From assembly GCF_900112695.1 (NCBI RefSeq), contig NZ_FOMT01000006.1, forward strand, positions 548,148 through 612,147: a stretch of 64,000 nucleotides of DNA, in the 5' to 3' direction. The stretch comes from Paenibacillus catalpae (GTDB taxonomy: Bacteria > Bacillota > Bacilli > Paenibacillales > Paenibacillaceae). A program made the position numbers and the translations under genes. This document shows positions 52,284 to 61,286 of this stretch, in pieces; position 1 is the stretch's first letter, and each line of letters begins with the position of its first letter. The notes beneath the pieces were generated by a model, which was not told the origin of the DNA, did not search any database, and saw nothing but the letters and a program-made list of their open reading frames with translations.

Positions 52284-53399
52284 GTGAAACGTAGTATGCT
52301 TCGCGCAGGTGCCATCGTCCTGGCGGGAGGCCTGTTGGTGGCTGGTTCAGCGTTTGCAGCGGGAACAGCAACAAGTCCCGGAACAATGAAAATGAGCGCG
52401 ACCAAGATTAATGGAGAAGTTTATGTCAAAGCTTCTTCGCTGACAGGTACTCTTGGAGGGGCTGGGACTTATGACGCATCATCGAAGACCTATACTTACA
52501 CACCGCCTGCGGATGTACCCGCCATTGTCAGCAAAGTATCTCCTTCTGTTGTTGGCATTATTGGCAAGCCTGAAGGAGGCGGCGACCAGCGTTATGTGTT
52601 AGCTCATGGAACGGGTGTCATTATGAAGGCGGATGGCTGGATCTTGACCAACGCCCATGTCGTGAAGGACATGACCAATATTACGGTCGTTACCGCGGAT
52701 GGCAAGCAGTACAGCGGAAAGCGAAGTAATGTTGACGAGGTAAGCGATCTGGCGCTTGTCAAAATCAATGCAACCAAGCTGCCGGTCGCCAAGTTTGCGG
52801 CATCGCCTCTCCGAGCAAAGGTTGGCGAAACGGTTATTGCAATCGGGACGCCTGTATCCTTCTCGCTTCGCAACACGGCTACAACTGGTGTACTTAGCGG
52901 CATGAATCGTTCGGTGTCTTCCTTCTATAAGTTGCTGCAGACAGACGCGGCGATTAACCCTGGGAATAGCGGCGGCCCACTTGTGAATATGAAGGGCGAA
53001 GTAATCGGGATCAACTCCATGAAGTTTGTGGATGAAGGTATCGATAACATGGGCTTTTCCATTCCGATCGATACCGTCTCCTACGTAACGGGCCATTTCT
53101 TCAAATATGGTCATGTGAAGCGTTCATCCCTCGGCATCGGTCTGGAAGAGAGTTACGCTGCTATTGTCGGTCTGCCGACAGATGACGGTTTAACAGTGAC
53201 CTCTGTCAAATCGGACTCTGCCAAGAAGCTGGGCATTCAGGTTGGGGATGTGTTGTATTCCGTTGCCGGCCATCAGATTTCTTCTATTGTGGAACTAAAT
53301 GAGCTTTTGAAATCGTACTTACCAAGCCAGCAGATTGAAGTCACAATGATGATGGATGGCGATTTGGTTACCCGTAAACTAACGCTGACTACGGCTTAA
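52284..53399 (+). CDS. HtrA-like serine protease with PDZ domain
   Basis: About 371 aa from GTG 52284 (GGGAGAG 7 nt upstream); a longer ATG at 52245 puts extra residues before the signal peptide. The signal peptide ends in SAFAAG. A short CuAO-N-like stretch precedes the trypsin-like domain, with catalytic triad H125 (TNAHVV), D155 (SDLALV) and S229 (NPGNSGGPL). A PDZ domain ends the protein. It is a secreted quality-control or processing protease. The next gene starts 36 bp later, suggesting an operon. Confidence 0.92.
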   Translation: MKRSMLRAGAIVLAGGLLVAGSAFAAGTATSPGTMKMSATKINGEVYVKASSLTGTLGGAGTYDASSKTYTYTPPADVPAIVSKVSPSVVGIIGKPEGGGDQRYVLAHGTGVIMKADGWILTNAHVVKDMTNITVVTADGKQYSGKRSNVDEVSDLALVKINATKLPVAKFAASPLRAKVGETVIAIGTPVSFSLRNTATTGVLSGMNRSVSSFYKLLQTDAAINPGNSGGPLVNMKGEVIGINSMKFVDEGIDNMGFSIPIDTVSYVTGHFFKYGHVKRSSLGIGLEESYAAIVGLPTDDGLTVTSVKSDSAKKLGIQVGDVLYSVAGHQISSIVELNELLKSYLPSQQIEVTMMMDGDLVTRKLTLTTA

Positions 53400-53435
53400 T
53401 TTCTTATTCATTTATAAATAGGGAGAGTAGAGAGA

Positions 53436-55340
53436 ATGAAGATGAACCGATTTATGCTCATGCTGTTCGCGGTATTGATGGTTGTCAGCATCGTGCCGGA
53501 AGCAGCTTTTGCAGCAGATTCTACGAGCACAGCAGTAGAAGTCCGCCTCAAAACAGGCAGCACCGCCGTTAAGATTAACGGCAAACAATCGACGGTACAA
53601 GCTCCTTTTGAGAAAAGCGGAACAACAATGGTACCGCTTAGCATTATTACGAAAGCATTTGGCGCGAAGCTGAAGCTGCAAGACAATAAAATTATTACGC
53701 TTAATTATAATGATAAAACCGTGGTAGTCACGATCGGCAGCAAAGCCGTGAAAGTAAATGGCAAAGCACAAACAGTCGCTGTTGCGCCAGTTGTGATCAA
53801 GGGTACAACAATGGTGCCGGTGCGGGTAATTGTCGAAACGTTCGGCGCGAAGATTGGCAAAGATAAGAAGACGAATGAAATTGTAATCACCGGTACGCTT
53901 GCTCAATCGGGCAGCAGTAATTCAGGCGGCGGCTTGCCGAACCTGGATCCTGACTATGGCAAAACGAAATTTGGTGACAGCTACCTCGGCTGGACGATGA
54001 ACTATCCACCAGGACTTGCGCTAGTGCAGCAAAGTGATGACGGAACATTTGCAATGTGGGGCAGCACTACAAGCGAATCGACCGTTATCGTGTCGACTGA
54101 GCATGTGTCTGATGTTCTGACGAGCAACGAGATTCGCGATAAAATCACTGTAAACTGGCTCGGCGATGATGAAGTCGTAATGGATAAACGTGCGATCACT
54201 GTTAATGGCCAGAGTTTCGAGAAGTTGGTAACAAGAACAACTAAACGTGGAATGATGTTCGAATATCGTGCCGCTCAAAAAGGCGAAGAGCTGTATTACG
54301 TGATGGTTGGAGTTGTTGGAACAGACAAGTCGGCTCTTGATCCATACCAGTCTCTGCTGGACAGCTTCGTGACTTCTTTCAATAAAGCGGATAGCACCGT
54401 TAAAGATATTACAAAAGTTAAAGATGGCCTTATGTCCATTAATAACAAAGAGTTTGGCCTTTCCCTTAAGCTGCCTGCAGGTTGGTACGGTGTTAAAGAC
54501 AGCACAACTCCTCTGTATGTAAGCGAAGACGGCTATTTCTCCTTTGCAATCTCTTCGCTGCAGTCGGGTGATACGGTAGACCGATGGCTTGCTCGCATGC
54601 AACAGCAGCTTCATGATGATTTCTTGCCGAATTATATTAAGAATGAGAAAGTCTCTTCTATTACTTTGAAAGACGGCAATGCGCAAGTTTTGACCTATGA
54701 TTACAGCTATGACATGAAAGACTGGGTTACGGTTAATGAAGTTTATCTGATTGTAGGCAACTATCGTTATTCGGTTCATTTCACTTATGATTCGAAGCTC
54801 GGAGCCCAAGGCGATGCATTATTTAAATCCACAATGGCAACGGTAGATATCGACTCGGCTTATATTGAAAAAAATTACGGCCAAATCGAAGATCAGTACG
54901 ATAACATCGACCGTACACAAGTGAATACGAAAACAAGCAGTAAATATGGCTATTCCATCGATCTTCCGTCTCACTGGCTGGGTATCGACACTGACTTTAA
55001 CCAAGAGACAGTAAGCTACGCTGACGATTATAGCAGCATGATCATTCAAGCTTATGAAGATGTTGATGCCGCGACAGCAAACAGAGCTGTTCAACAAGGA
55101 CTACAGGAAGAAGGAATAACAGTTTCCAATAGTTCTTCCCTATTTGTGGGCAACTCGACGGTTGGCAAATTTACCATTCATGATGTGACAGATTCCGGGG
55201 TGCCGATTACACAAGTTTTATATTTTGTCCAAAGCAAAGGCAATACGCTGCTGCTCGTCTTTACAATTAATGATGCAAACGCAACAACGAGCGCTCTGAA
55301 CGGCTTTGACACAATTGTCAAGTCGATCAAGCTTCAATAA
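53436..55340 (+). CDS. Secreted CuAO-N protein with three tandem modules
   Basis: 634 aa. A signal peptide (ends EAAFAAD) is followed by copper amine oxidase N-type repeats (about 30-155; the TTMVPLSII and TTMVPVRVI cores). Three similar modules of about 140 aa follow (roughly 175-315, 330-470 and 490-634). Each opens with an aromatic, then a LP-x-x-W-like strand (LGWTMNYPPGL, LSLKLPAGWYG, YSIDLPSHWLG), and each ends with a hydrophobic strand plus a helix. The fold recalls PsbP/DcrB-like proteins. Function unknown. It may be a substrate or partner of the HtrA protease upstream. Confidence 0.8.
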   Translation: MKMNRFMLMLFAVLMVVSIVPEAAFAADSTSTAVEVRLKTGSTAVKINGKQSTVQAPFEKSGTTMVPLSIITKAFGAKLKLQDNKIITLNYNDKTVVVTIGSKAVKVNGKAQTVAVAPVVIKGTTMVPVRVIVETFGAKIGKDKKTNEIVITGTLAQSGSSNSGGGLPNLDPDYGKTKFGDSYLGWTMNYPPGLALVQQSDDGTFAMWGSTTSESTVIVSTEHVSDVLTSNEIRDKITVNWLGDDEVVMDKRAITVNGQSFEKLVTRTTKRGMMFEYRAAQKGEELYYVMVGVVGTDKSALDPYQSLLDSFVTSFNKADSTVKDITKVKDGLMSINNKEFGLSLKLPAGWYGVKDSTTPLYVSEDGYFSFAISSLQSGDTVDRWLARMQQQLHDDFLPNYIKNEKVSSITLKDGNAQVLTYDYSYDMKDWVTVNEVYLIVGNYRYSVHFTYDSKLGAQGDALFKSTMATVDIDSAYIEKNYGQIEDQYDNIDRTQVNTKTSSKYGYSIDLPSHWLGIDTDFNQETVSYADDYSSMIIQAYEDVDAATANRAVQQGLQEEGITVSNSSSLFVGNSTVGKFTIHDVTDSGVPITQVLYFVQSKGNTLLLVFTINDANATTSALNGFDTIVKSIKLQ

Positions 55341-55362
55341 TAGTCATGTAAGTATTAGGAAA

Positions 55363-55400
55363 GAAGCCGGATCTCGTCAAGAGAATCGGCTTCTTTTCTC
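55363..55400 (+). terminator. Terminator of the HtrA operon
   Basis: GAAGCCG and CGGCTTC pair around 17 nt, followed by TTTTCTCTTCC. Confidence 0.8.
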
Positions 55401-55488
55401 TTCCTTGCCAGTATTGGGTGGTGGCATCTGATGCCGCGGTTTGATAAACTAGCAATAGCAGGTTTACAAATGGAGGAATGAATGTCGA

Positions 55489-58008
55489 ATGACGATTAAT
55501 ATAAAGCGAGAGGATATCGAGCTGCTGGCTCCGGCCGGCGACTGGGATTGCATGCGCGCAGCAGTGGCCAACGGCGCGGATGCCATTTTTTTTGGCGTAG
55601 AGAAGTTTAATGCTCGTGCCCGCGCGAACAACTTCCGGAGCGAAGAGCTGCCGGAGATTATGGCGTTTCTTCATACGTATGGAGTGAAAGGCTTTCTGAC
55701 CTTTAACATTCTCGTATTTGAAGATGAGCTTCGTGATGCGAAGCAATTAATAGAGATGTGTATTAATGCCGGTGTAGACGCGGTAATCGTGCAGGATTTG
55801 GGTCTTGTGAAAATGATTCGCGAGCTGTCTCCTGACTTCCCGATTCACGGCTCGACTCAGATGACGATTACGTCGCCGGAAGCGGTAGAGTTCACGAAGC
55901 CTTTTGGCATGGAACGTGTCGTTCTTGGCCGCGAGAATAACTTGAAACAAATTCAAAAGATTGGCGAGCAAGCGAAGCTTCCGATGGAAGTATTCGTTCA
56001 CGGCGCGCTTTGCGTATCGTATTCGGGCCAATGCCTTACCTCGGAAATGTGGGGAGGCCGTTCCGCGAACCGGGGCGAGTGCGCACAGGCATGCCGGCTC
56101 CCATATGATCTAATGGTAGACGGCGAGCATAAGCCGATGGGCGATGTTGCTTACTTATTATCTCCGAAAGATCTTGCGGCTATTGATCTGATTCCGGAAT
56201 TGATTCAGGCAGGCGTCACGTCCTTCAAGATTGAAGGCCGCCTGAAAAGCCCTGAGTATGTTGCTAATGTTGTAAGCAAATACCGCCGTGCAATTGACAG
56301 TTATTTTTCGGGAGATATGACCGGCCCTACCAAGGAAGAAGTCCGCGAGCTGCAGCAAAGCTTCTCCCGCGGCTTTACGCATGGCTTCCTGAAAGGAACG
56401 AACAACAAACAGCTGGTAGACGGCACCTTCCCGAAAAGCCGTGGCGTCTATCTGGGCCGTGTAGAACGTATTTTGCGTGATGCGGTAACGATTCGCCTGG
56501 AAGCTCCGCTTAAACGTGGTGACGGAATCGTATTTGATGCAGGGGATCCAACGAAGAAGGAAGAAGGCGGACGTGTTTATGACCTGCGCCGTCATGGCCA
56601 GAAGATCGAAGGCGAAGCACAAGAGGGAACATTGCTCGAGCTCGTAGCGGGCCGTAATGACGTTGACCTGCGTAAAGTGCATGTCGGGGATAAGATCTGG
56701 AAGACAAACGACCCGGCACTGGATAAACGTCTGCGTACAACATTCGAGACCGAGAAGCCATACCGCGTATTCCCTCTGCATCTGAAAGTATCGGGCGTTG
56801 TTGGTGAACCGCTCCGAACCTGGTGGACGGATGTTCAAAAAGGAATCACCGTTGAGGTCGAATCTGAGCTAATGCTGGAGCAAGCGAATAAACGTCCGAT
56901 GGATGCTGCACTGCTTGAAGACCAGCTTGGCCGTCTTGGTGGATCGCTGTATCAGCTTGATCAGCTTGAAGTGGCGCTCGAAGGCGATCTTATCGTACCG
57001 GTACGTGAGCTGAACAGGATGCGCCGTGACGCGGTTGTGAAACTGACGGGCGAGCGTCCGAAACCGCCGGTCTATGTGAAGCATATGATTGATCCTTTGG
57101 ATGATGCGACAAACCTGGCTGCCGGGCAGTCCAAGCAAAAAGTGATTGATCCGAAACTGACGGCTCTCTGCCGTAATTTGGAGCAGGTTGAAGCGGCCGT
57201 TCAAATGGATGTTGAGATGATCTATGCCGATTTCGAATTTATTAAGCAGTTCCCTGCTGCTATTGAAGTAGCAAGACGGGCAGGCAAGCCGATTGCGCTG
57301 GCTACGCCGCGTATTCATATGCCGGGAGAGAACGGCTACCATGCGAATATATTGAAGCTTCAACCGGATGCCGTGCTTGTCCGCAATACGGGTGCCTTGT
57401 ACTACTACCTTCGTGCACGCGCAGAGAATCCGGGCAAGCCTTTCCCGAGATTAATCGGCGATTTTTCGCTTAACGTGGCTAATCATAAAGCGGTTGAAGT
57501 ATTTGCGGAAGCGGGTCTTGATCTCATTACCCCGTCCTACGATCTGAACATTCAGCAGATGGTCGATATGCTCGAGCAGTCGGACACATCCCGTCTGGAG
57601 GTTGTTATCCAGCAGCATATGCCGATGTTCCATACGGAGCATTGCGTATACTGTACCTTTATGAGTGAAGGTACGGATTATACGAACTGCGGACGTCCTT
57701 GCGAGGATCACCGCGCATCGCTGCAAGACCGTATTGGCATGTCTCATCCGGTACGTGTAGACGAAGGCTGCCGCAATACGGTATATAATGCGATTGAACA
57801 GTCTGGCGCCGAGTACATCCGCAATTTCATGGAGCTTGGCGTACCTTCCTACCGCGTTGAGTTTCTGGAAGAAACCCCGGAGAAAGTACGCGAAGTACTG
57901 GGCTTATACCGGGACGCGCTGGATGGCCGCATCACAGGAACGAAAGTATGGAAAACGTTAAAAGCAACGAATCAGCTCGGTGTTACACGCGGGCAGCTCG
58001 TGAAGTAA
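55489..58008 (+). CDS. Peptidase U32 family protein with DUF3656
   Basis: 839 aa. The N-terminal U32 barrel starts ELLAPAGDWDCMRAAVANGA. The diagnostic motif VFVHGALCVSYSGQCL with downstream cysteines (GECAQACRLP) fits the iron-sulfur site of U32 proteins such as RlhA and TrhP, which hydroxylate RNA. DUF3656 follows (about 380-500), then a second barrel-like half with another cysteine group (HCVYCTFMSEG, NCGRPCEDH). RNA hydroxylation is therefore likelier than proteolysis, but unproven. Start ATG 55489; AGGAGG lies upstream. Confidence 0.9.
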   Translation: MTINIKREDIELLAPAGDWDCMRAAVANGADAIFFGVEKFNARARANNFRSEELPEIMAFLHTYGVKGFLTFNILVFEDELRDAKQLIEMCINAGVDAVIVQDLGLVKMIRELSPDFPIHGSTQMTITSPEAVEFTKPFGMERVVLGRENNLKQIQKIGEQAKLPMEVFVHGALCVSYSGQCLTSEMWGGRSANRGECAQACRLPYDLMVDGEHKPMGDVAYLLSPKDLAAIDLIPELIQAGVTSFKIEGRLKSPEYVANVVSKYRRAIDSYFSGDMTGPTKEEVRELQQSFSRGFTHGFLKGTNNKQLVDGTFPKSRGVYLGRVERILRDAVTIRLEAPLKRGDGIVFDAGDPTKKEEGGRVYDLRRHGQKIEGEAQEGTLLELVAGRNDVDLRKVHVGDKIWKTNDPALDKRLRTTFETEKPYRVFPLHLKVSGVVGEPLRTWWTDVQKGITVEVESELMLEQANKRPMDAALLEDQLGRLGGSLYQLDQLEVALEGDLIVPVRELNRMRRDAVVKLTGERPKPPVYVKHMIDPLDDATNLAAGQSKQKVIDPKLTALCRNLEQVEAAVQMDVEMIYADFEFIKQFPAAIEVARRAGKPIALATPRIHMPGENGYHANILKLQPDAVLVRNTGALYYYLRARAENPGKPFPRLIGDFSLNVANHKAVEVFAEAGLDLITPSYDLNIQQMVDMLEQSDTSRLEVVIQQHMPMFHTEHCVYCTFMSEGTDYTNCGRPCEDHRASLQDRIGMSHPVRVDEGCRNTVYNAIEQSGAEYIRNFMELGVPSYRVEFLEETPEKVREVLGLYRDALDGRITGTKVWKTLKATNQLGVTRGQLVK

Positions 58009-58021
58009 GGAGAACCATCGC

Positions 58022-58729
58022 ATGAGTGGAGCATGGTACAGCGGTTGGAGACATGTGTTCAAATTAGATCCGGAGAAGGATATCTCCGACGATGTTCTGG
58101 ATGCCGTTTGTATGTCCGGAACTGATGCAATCATAGTTGGCGGCTCCAGCGGCGTTACGTTTGAAAATACGGTTGATCTCATGGCGCGCATTCGCCGCTA
58201 TGAGGTTGATTGTGCCCTTGAGGTTTCAAGCCTCGACGGGGCAGTACCTGGATTTGACGGCTACTTCGTCCCTATTGTCCTGAACACGGACAGAGCAGAG
58301 TGGATTATCGGCCGTCAGATCGAAGGGTTGAAGGAATATGGCTCGTTTGTGCCGTGGGAGGAGACCGCTTCACAGGGCTATATTATCCTCAACAGCGAAG
58401 CTACAGCAGCAGCTGTCACAGGCGCAAACACGGAGCTGGACGAAACGGCTCTGGTTGCCCATGTCCGCATGGGGGCAAGGCTGATGAATCTCCCGGTTAT
58501 TTATATCGAGTACAGCGGGCGATTCGGCGATATGGCACTTCTCCGCGCAGCGAAGGAGGCCGCTCATGGCGCCCAGCTGTTTTATGGCGGAGGCATTCAT
58601 AATGCGGATACCGCATCGCAGGCTGCCGAATATGCCGATACCGTTGTTGTCGGTAATGTGATTTATTCCGACCTGGAAGCAGCGCTGTCGACGGTTCAGG
58701 CTGTCCGGACTGCTGCAGGGGAAAAATGA
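58022..58729 (+). CDS. pcrB: Heptaprenylglyceryl phosphate synthase
   Basis: 235-aa TIM-barrel prenyltransferase. PcrB joins heptaprenyl diphosphate to glycerol-1-phosphate, making an archaea-like ether lipid in Bacillota. The conserved WRHVFKLDP start, the VGGSSGVTFENT phosphate loop, IYIEYSG and the YGGGIHNADTA loop are present. It begins 14 nt after the U32 gene stop, after AAGGAGA. It precedes pcrA, as in B. subtilis, but a terminator separates them. Confidence 0.94.
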   Translation: MSGAWYSGWRHVFKLDPEKDISDDVLDAVCMSGTDAIIVGGSSGVTFENTVDLMARIRRYEVDCALEVSSLDGAVPGFDGYFVPIVLNTDRAEWIIGRQIEGLKEYGSFVPWEETASQGYIILNSEATAAAVTGANTELDETALVAHVRMGARLMNLPVIYIEYSGRFGDMALLRAAKEAAHGAQLFYGGGIHNADTASQAAEYADTVVVGNVIYSDLEAALSTVQAVRTAAGEK

Positions 58730-58769
58730 ACAAAAGCTTATTTTCTTGAGAAATGTCAGTCAGCGAGAG

Positions 58770-58815
58770 AGCTATTCCGAGAGCGTAATAACGAGCTTTA
58801 GGAATAGCTTTTTAT
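58770..58815 (+). terminator. Terminator of pcrB
   Basis: AGCTATTCC and GGAATAGCT pair around 22 nt, followed by TTTTATTT. Confidence 0.85.
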
Positions 58816-58822
58816 TTGCAAA

Positions 58823-58851
58823 TTGACACATTAAAGGTCGTTGTCTACACT
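58823..58851 (+). promoter_or_regulatory. Sigma-A promoter of pcrA-ligA
   Basis: TTGACA (58823-58828), 17 bp, TACACT (58846-58851). Two direct copies of GCGAAC follow 10 bp apart near 58863. They look like LexA half-sites but not a full box. Confidence 0.75.
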
Positions 58852-58904
58852 ATCAGTAAGAAGCGAACAAATGCGAACAGAACTTATCATTAAGGAGTAC
58901 ATTT

Positions 58905-61262
58905 ATGTTTAATCCGATAAATATTGATCAAGCCGTACAGAAGCTGAATCCTCCGCAGCGGGAGGCCGTTCAGGCAACGGATGGACCTTTGCTTATCATG
59001 GCTGGAGCGGGTTCCGGCAAGACGCGTGTGCTTACGCATCGCATTGCCTATCTAATTGAGAAGAAGCGGGTTGCTCCGTGGAGCATTCTGGCTATTACCT
59101 TTACCAACAAAGCTGCCAGAGAAATGCAGTCGCGGGTAGCGGCACTGATTGGACCTTCCGGACAGGATATTTGGGTATCGACCTTCCACTCGATGTGTGT
59201 GCGGATTCTCCGTCGCGATATTAACCGTATTGGTTTTACCTCCAACTTCTCGATTCTGGATTCTGCCGACCAGCTGTCGGTTATCCGCAACTGTATGAAG
59301 GAATTGAATATCGATGTGAAAAAGTTTGAGCCGAAGGCTGTCCAGGCTGAAATCAGCGGAGCAAAGAACGAGCTGATTACACCGGAGCGTTACGAGCAGA
59401 AGACGGGTGACTATTTTACCGATATTGTGGCGAAAGTATTTAAGATGTATCAGAAGCGGTTGAAGAGCAATAATTCACTCGACTTCGACGATCTGATTAT
59501 GACTACGATCCAGTTGTTCAAGGAAATGCCGGAAGTGTTGGAGTTTTACCAGAACAAGTTCCGCTTTATCCACGTGGATGAGTATCAAGATACGAACCGT
59601 GCGCAATATATGCTTTGCCGCATGCTGGCTGACAAGCATCATAATATTTGCGTAGTCGGCGATAGTGACCAGTCCATCTACCGCTGGCGCGGAGCAGACA
59701 TCACGAACATCCTGAACTTTGAAGATGACTATCCCGAAGCACGGACGATTATGCTCGAGCAGAACTACCGCTCCAGCGCCAACATCCTGGAAGCAGCAAA
59801 TGCCGTGATTAAGCTCAATACCGGCCGCAAGCCGAAGAAGCTGTGGACGGATCAGGGAGAAGGCGACATGATCACTTTGTATCAGGCGGACTCCGAGCAT
59901 GACGAAGGGTATTTCGTATCCGGCACGATCAGCAAAAATGTGAAAAACGGCAGCAGATACGATGAACATGCGATTTTGTACCGGACAAATGCCCAGTCCC
60001 GTGTGATCGAGGAAATTCTGATCAAGTCGGATATTCCTTATCAGATCGTCGGCGGCATCAAGTTCTACGATCGCAAAGAGATCAAGGACCTGCTAGCTTA
60101 TTTAAGACTCATCTCCAACCCGGACGATGATATCAGCTTGCAGCGGATTATTAACGTTCCGAAGCGGGGAATCGGCGATACGACGGTGGCGAAGCTTGCC
60201 GAAGAAGCTGTCCGTCAAGGCACGTCTATTTATAATGTGCTTGGTAATTTGCAAGGGATCGATCTGAACGCCCGTGCGCAAGGTCTGCTGCATGAATTCC
60301 GGGATATGATTGATAATTTAACGCAGATGGTCGACTACCTGTCTGTGACCGAGCTGACGGAGAAAGTCCTGGAAATGTCGCAGTACCGGATAGAGCTGCA
60401 GCGAGAGAAGACGCTCGAATCGACTGCCCGCCTCGAGAACATTGACGAGTTCCTGTCCGTTACGCTTGATTTCGAGAAGCGTAATGAAGACAAGACATTA
60501 GTCGCGTTCCTGACGGATCTTGCTCTTATCGCAGATATTGATTCCATGGACAAAGATGATGACGGTAATCCGGCAGACAATAATGCGGTTGTCCTCATGA
60601 CCATGCACAGTGCGAAAGGTCTGGAGTTCCCGGTCGTCTTTATTATCGGAATGGAGGAGAGCATCTTCCCTCACAGCCGTGCGCTTAATGACAACGAAGA
60701 GCTGGAGGAAGAACGGCGCCTTGCATACGTGGGCATTACCCGCGCGGAGAAGCAGCTCTACCTGACATGCGCGCGCAGCCGGACTCTCTTCGGCCGCATC
60801 AGTGCCAATCTGCCTTCACGTTTCCTGCAGGAAGTGCCGGACAACGTGAAGACGCTGGCTTCGCCGGGGGGAACGATTGGCCGCGGCAGCTTTGGCGGAG
60901 GCGCAAGCCGCTCGAGCTTTGGCAGCAGCAGCGGCAACGCCGGCTTTGGCGCAGGGCGCGCGCCATCTTTCGGCGCGCCAAGCGCTGGAGCCCGCCCCTC
61001 GGGGCCATCCGGGGCGGGAGTGCGCGTGAGCACGCCGCTTGACGCAGCAGCGAAAGCGGCGACTCAAGCCGGATCGGCCGCGGGTAGTGCCGCGGACCGG
61101 AACTTCGTTGCCGGCGACAGAGTCGCGCACGGCAAATGGGGCGAAGGCGTTATCGTCTCCGTTAAAGGAACGGGCAACGATATGGAGCTGCAAATCGCAT
61201 TCCCTGCGCCGGTTGGCGTCAAACGGCTGCTCGCCGGATTTGCACCAATAACAAAAGTCTAA
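58905..61262 (+). CDS. pcrA: ATP-dependent DNA helicase PcrA
   Basis: 785-aa superfamily 1A 3'-5' helicase, essential in Bacilli for replication and repair. Walker A is GAGSGKTRVLTHR, the Walker B-like DEYQDTNRAQYML follows, and VI-type motifs LAYVGITRAEKQLY are intact. Residues about 655-730 form a Gly/Ser/Ala-rich low-complexity linker. The C-terminal Tudor-like domain (FVAGDRVAHGKWGEG) binds RNA polymerase in PcrA. ATG 58905 has AAGGAG upstream. ligA starts within 25 nt. Confidence 0.97.
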   Translation: MFNPINIDQAVQKLNPPQREAVQATDGPLLIMAGAGSGKTRVLTHRIAYLIEKKRVAPWSILAITFTNKAAREMQSRVAALIGPSGQDIWVSTFHSMCVRILRRDINRIGFTSNFSILDSADQLSVIRNCMKELNIDVKKFEPKAVQAEISGAKNELITPERYEQKTGDYFTDIVAKVFKMYQKRLKSNNSLDFDDLIMTTIQLFKEMPEVLEFYQNKFRFIHVDEYQDTNRAQYMLCRMLADKHHNICVVGDSDQSIYRWRGADITNILNFEDDYPEARTIMLEQNYRSSANILEAANAVIKLNTGRKPKKLWTDQGEGDMITLYQADSEHDEGYFVSGTISKNVKNGSRYDEHAILYRTNAQSRVIEEILIKSDIPYQIVGGIKFYDRKEIKDLLAYLRLISNPDDDISLQRIINVPKRGIGDTTVAKLAEEAVRQGTSIYNVLGNLQGIDLNARAQGLLHEFRDMIDNLTQMVDYLSVTELTEKVLEMSQYRIELQREKTLESTARLENIDEFLSVTLDFEKRNEDKTLVAFLTDLALIADIDSMDKDDDGNPADNNAVVLMTMHSAKGLEFPVVFIIGMEESIFPHSRALNDNEELEEERRLAYVGITRAEKQLYLTCARSRTLFGRISANLPSRFLQEVPDNVKTLASPGGTIGRGSFGGGASRSSFGSSSGNAGFGAGRAPSFGAPSAGARPSGPSGAGVRVSTPLDAAAKAATQAGSAAGSAADRNFVAGDRVAHGKWGEGVIVSVKGTGNDMELQIAFPAPVGVKRLLAGFAPITKV

Positions 61263-61286
61263 AGGTATGGAAGGATGGGACCTCCC

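Noticed and set aside
55478..55492. Four-codon leader ORF overlapping the U32 start (ATG AAT GTC GAA TGA)
   Set aside because: The ribosome-binding site is too close to its ATG; probably chance.
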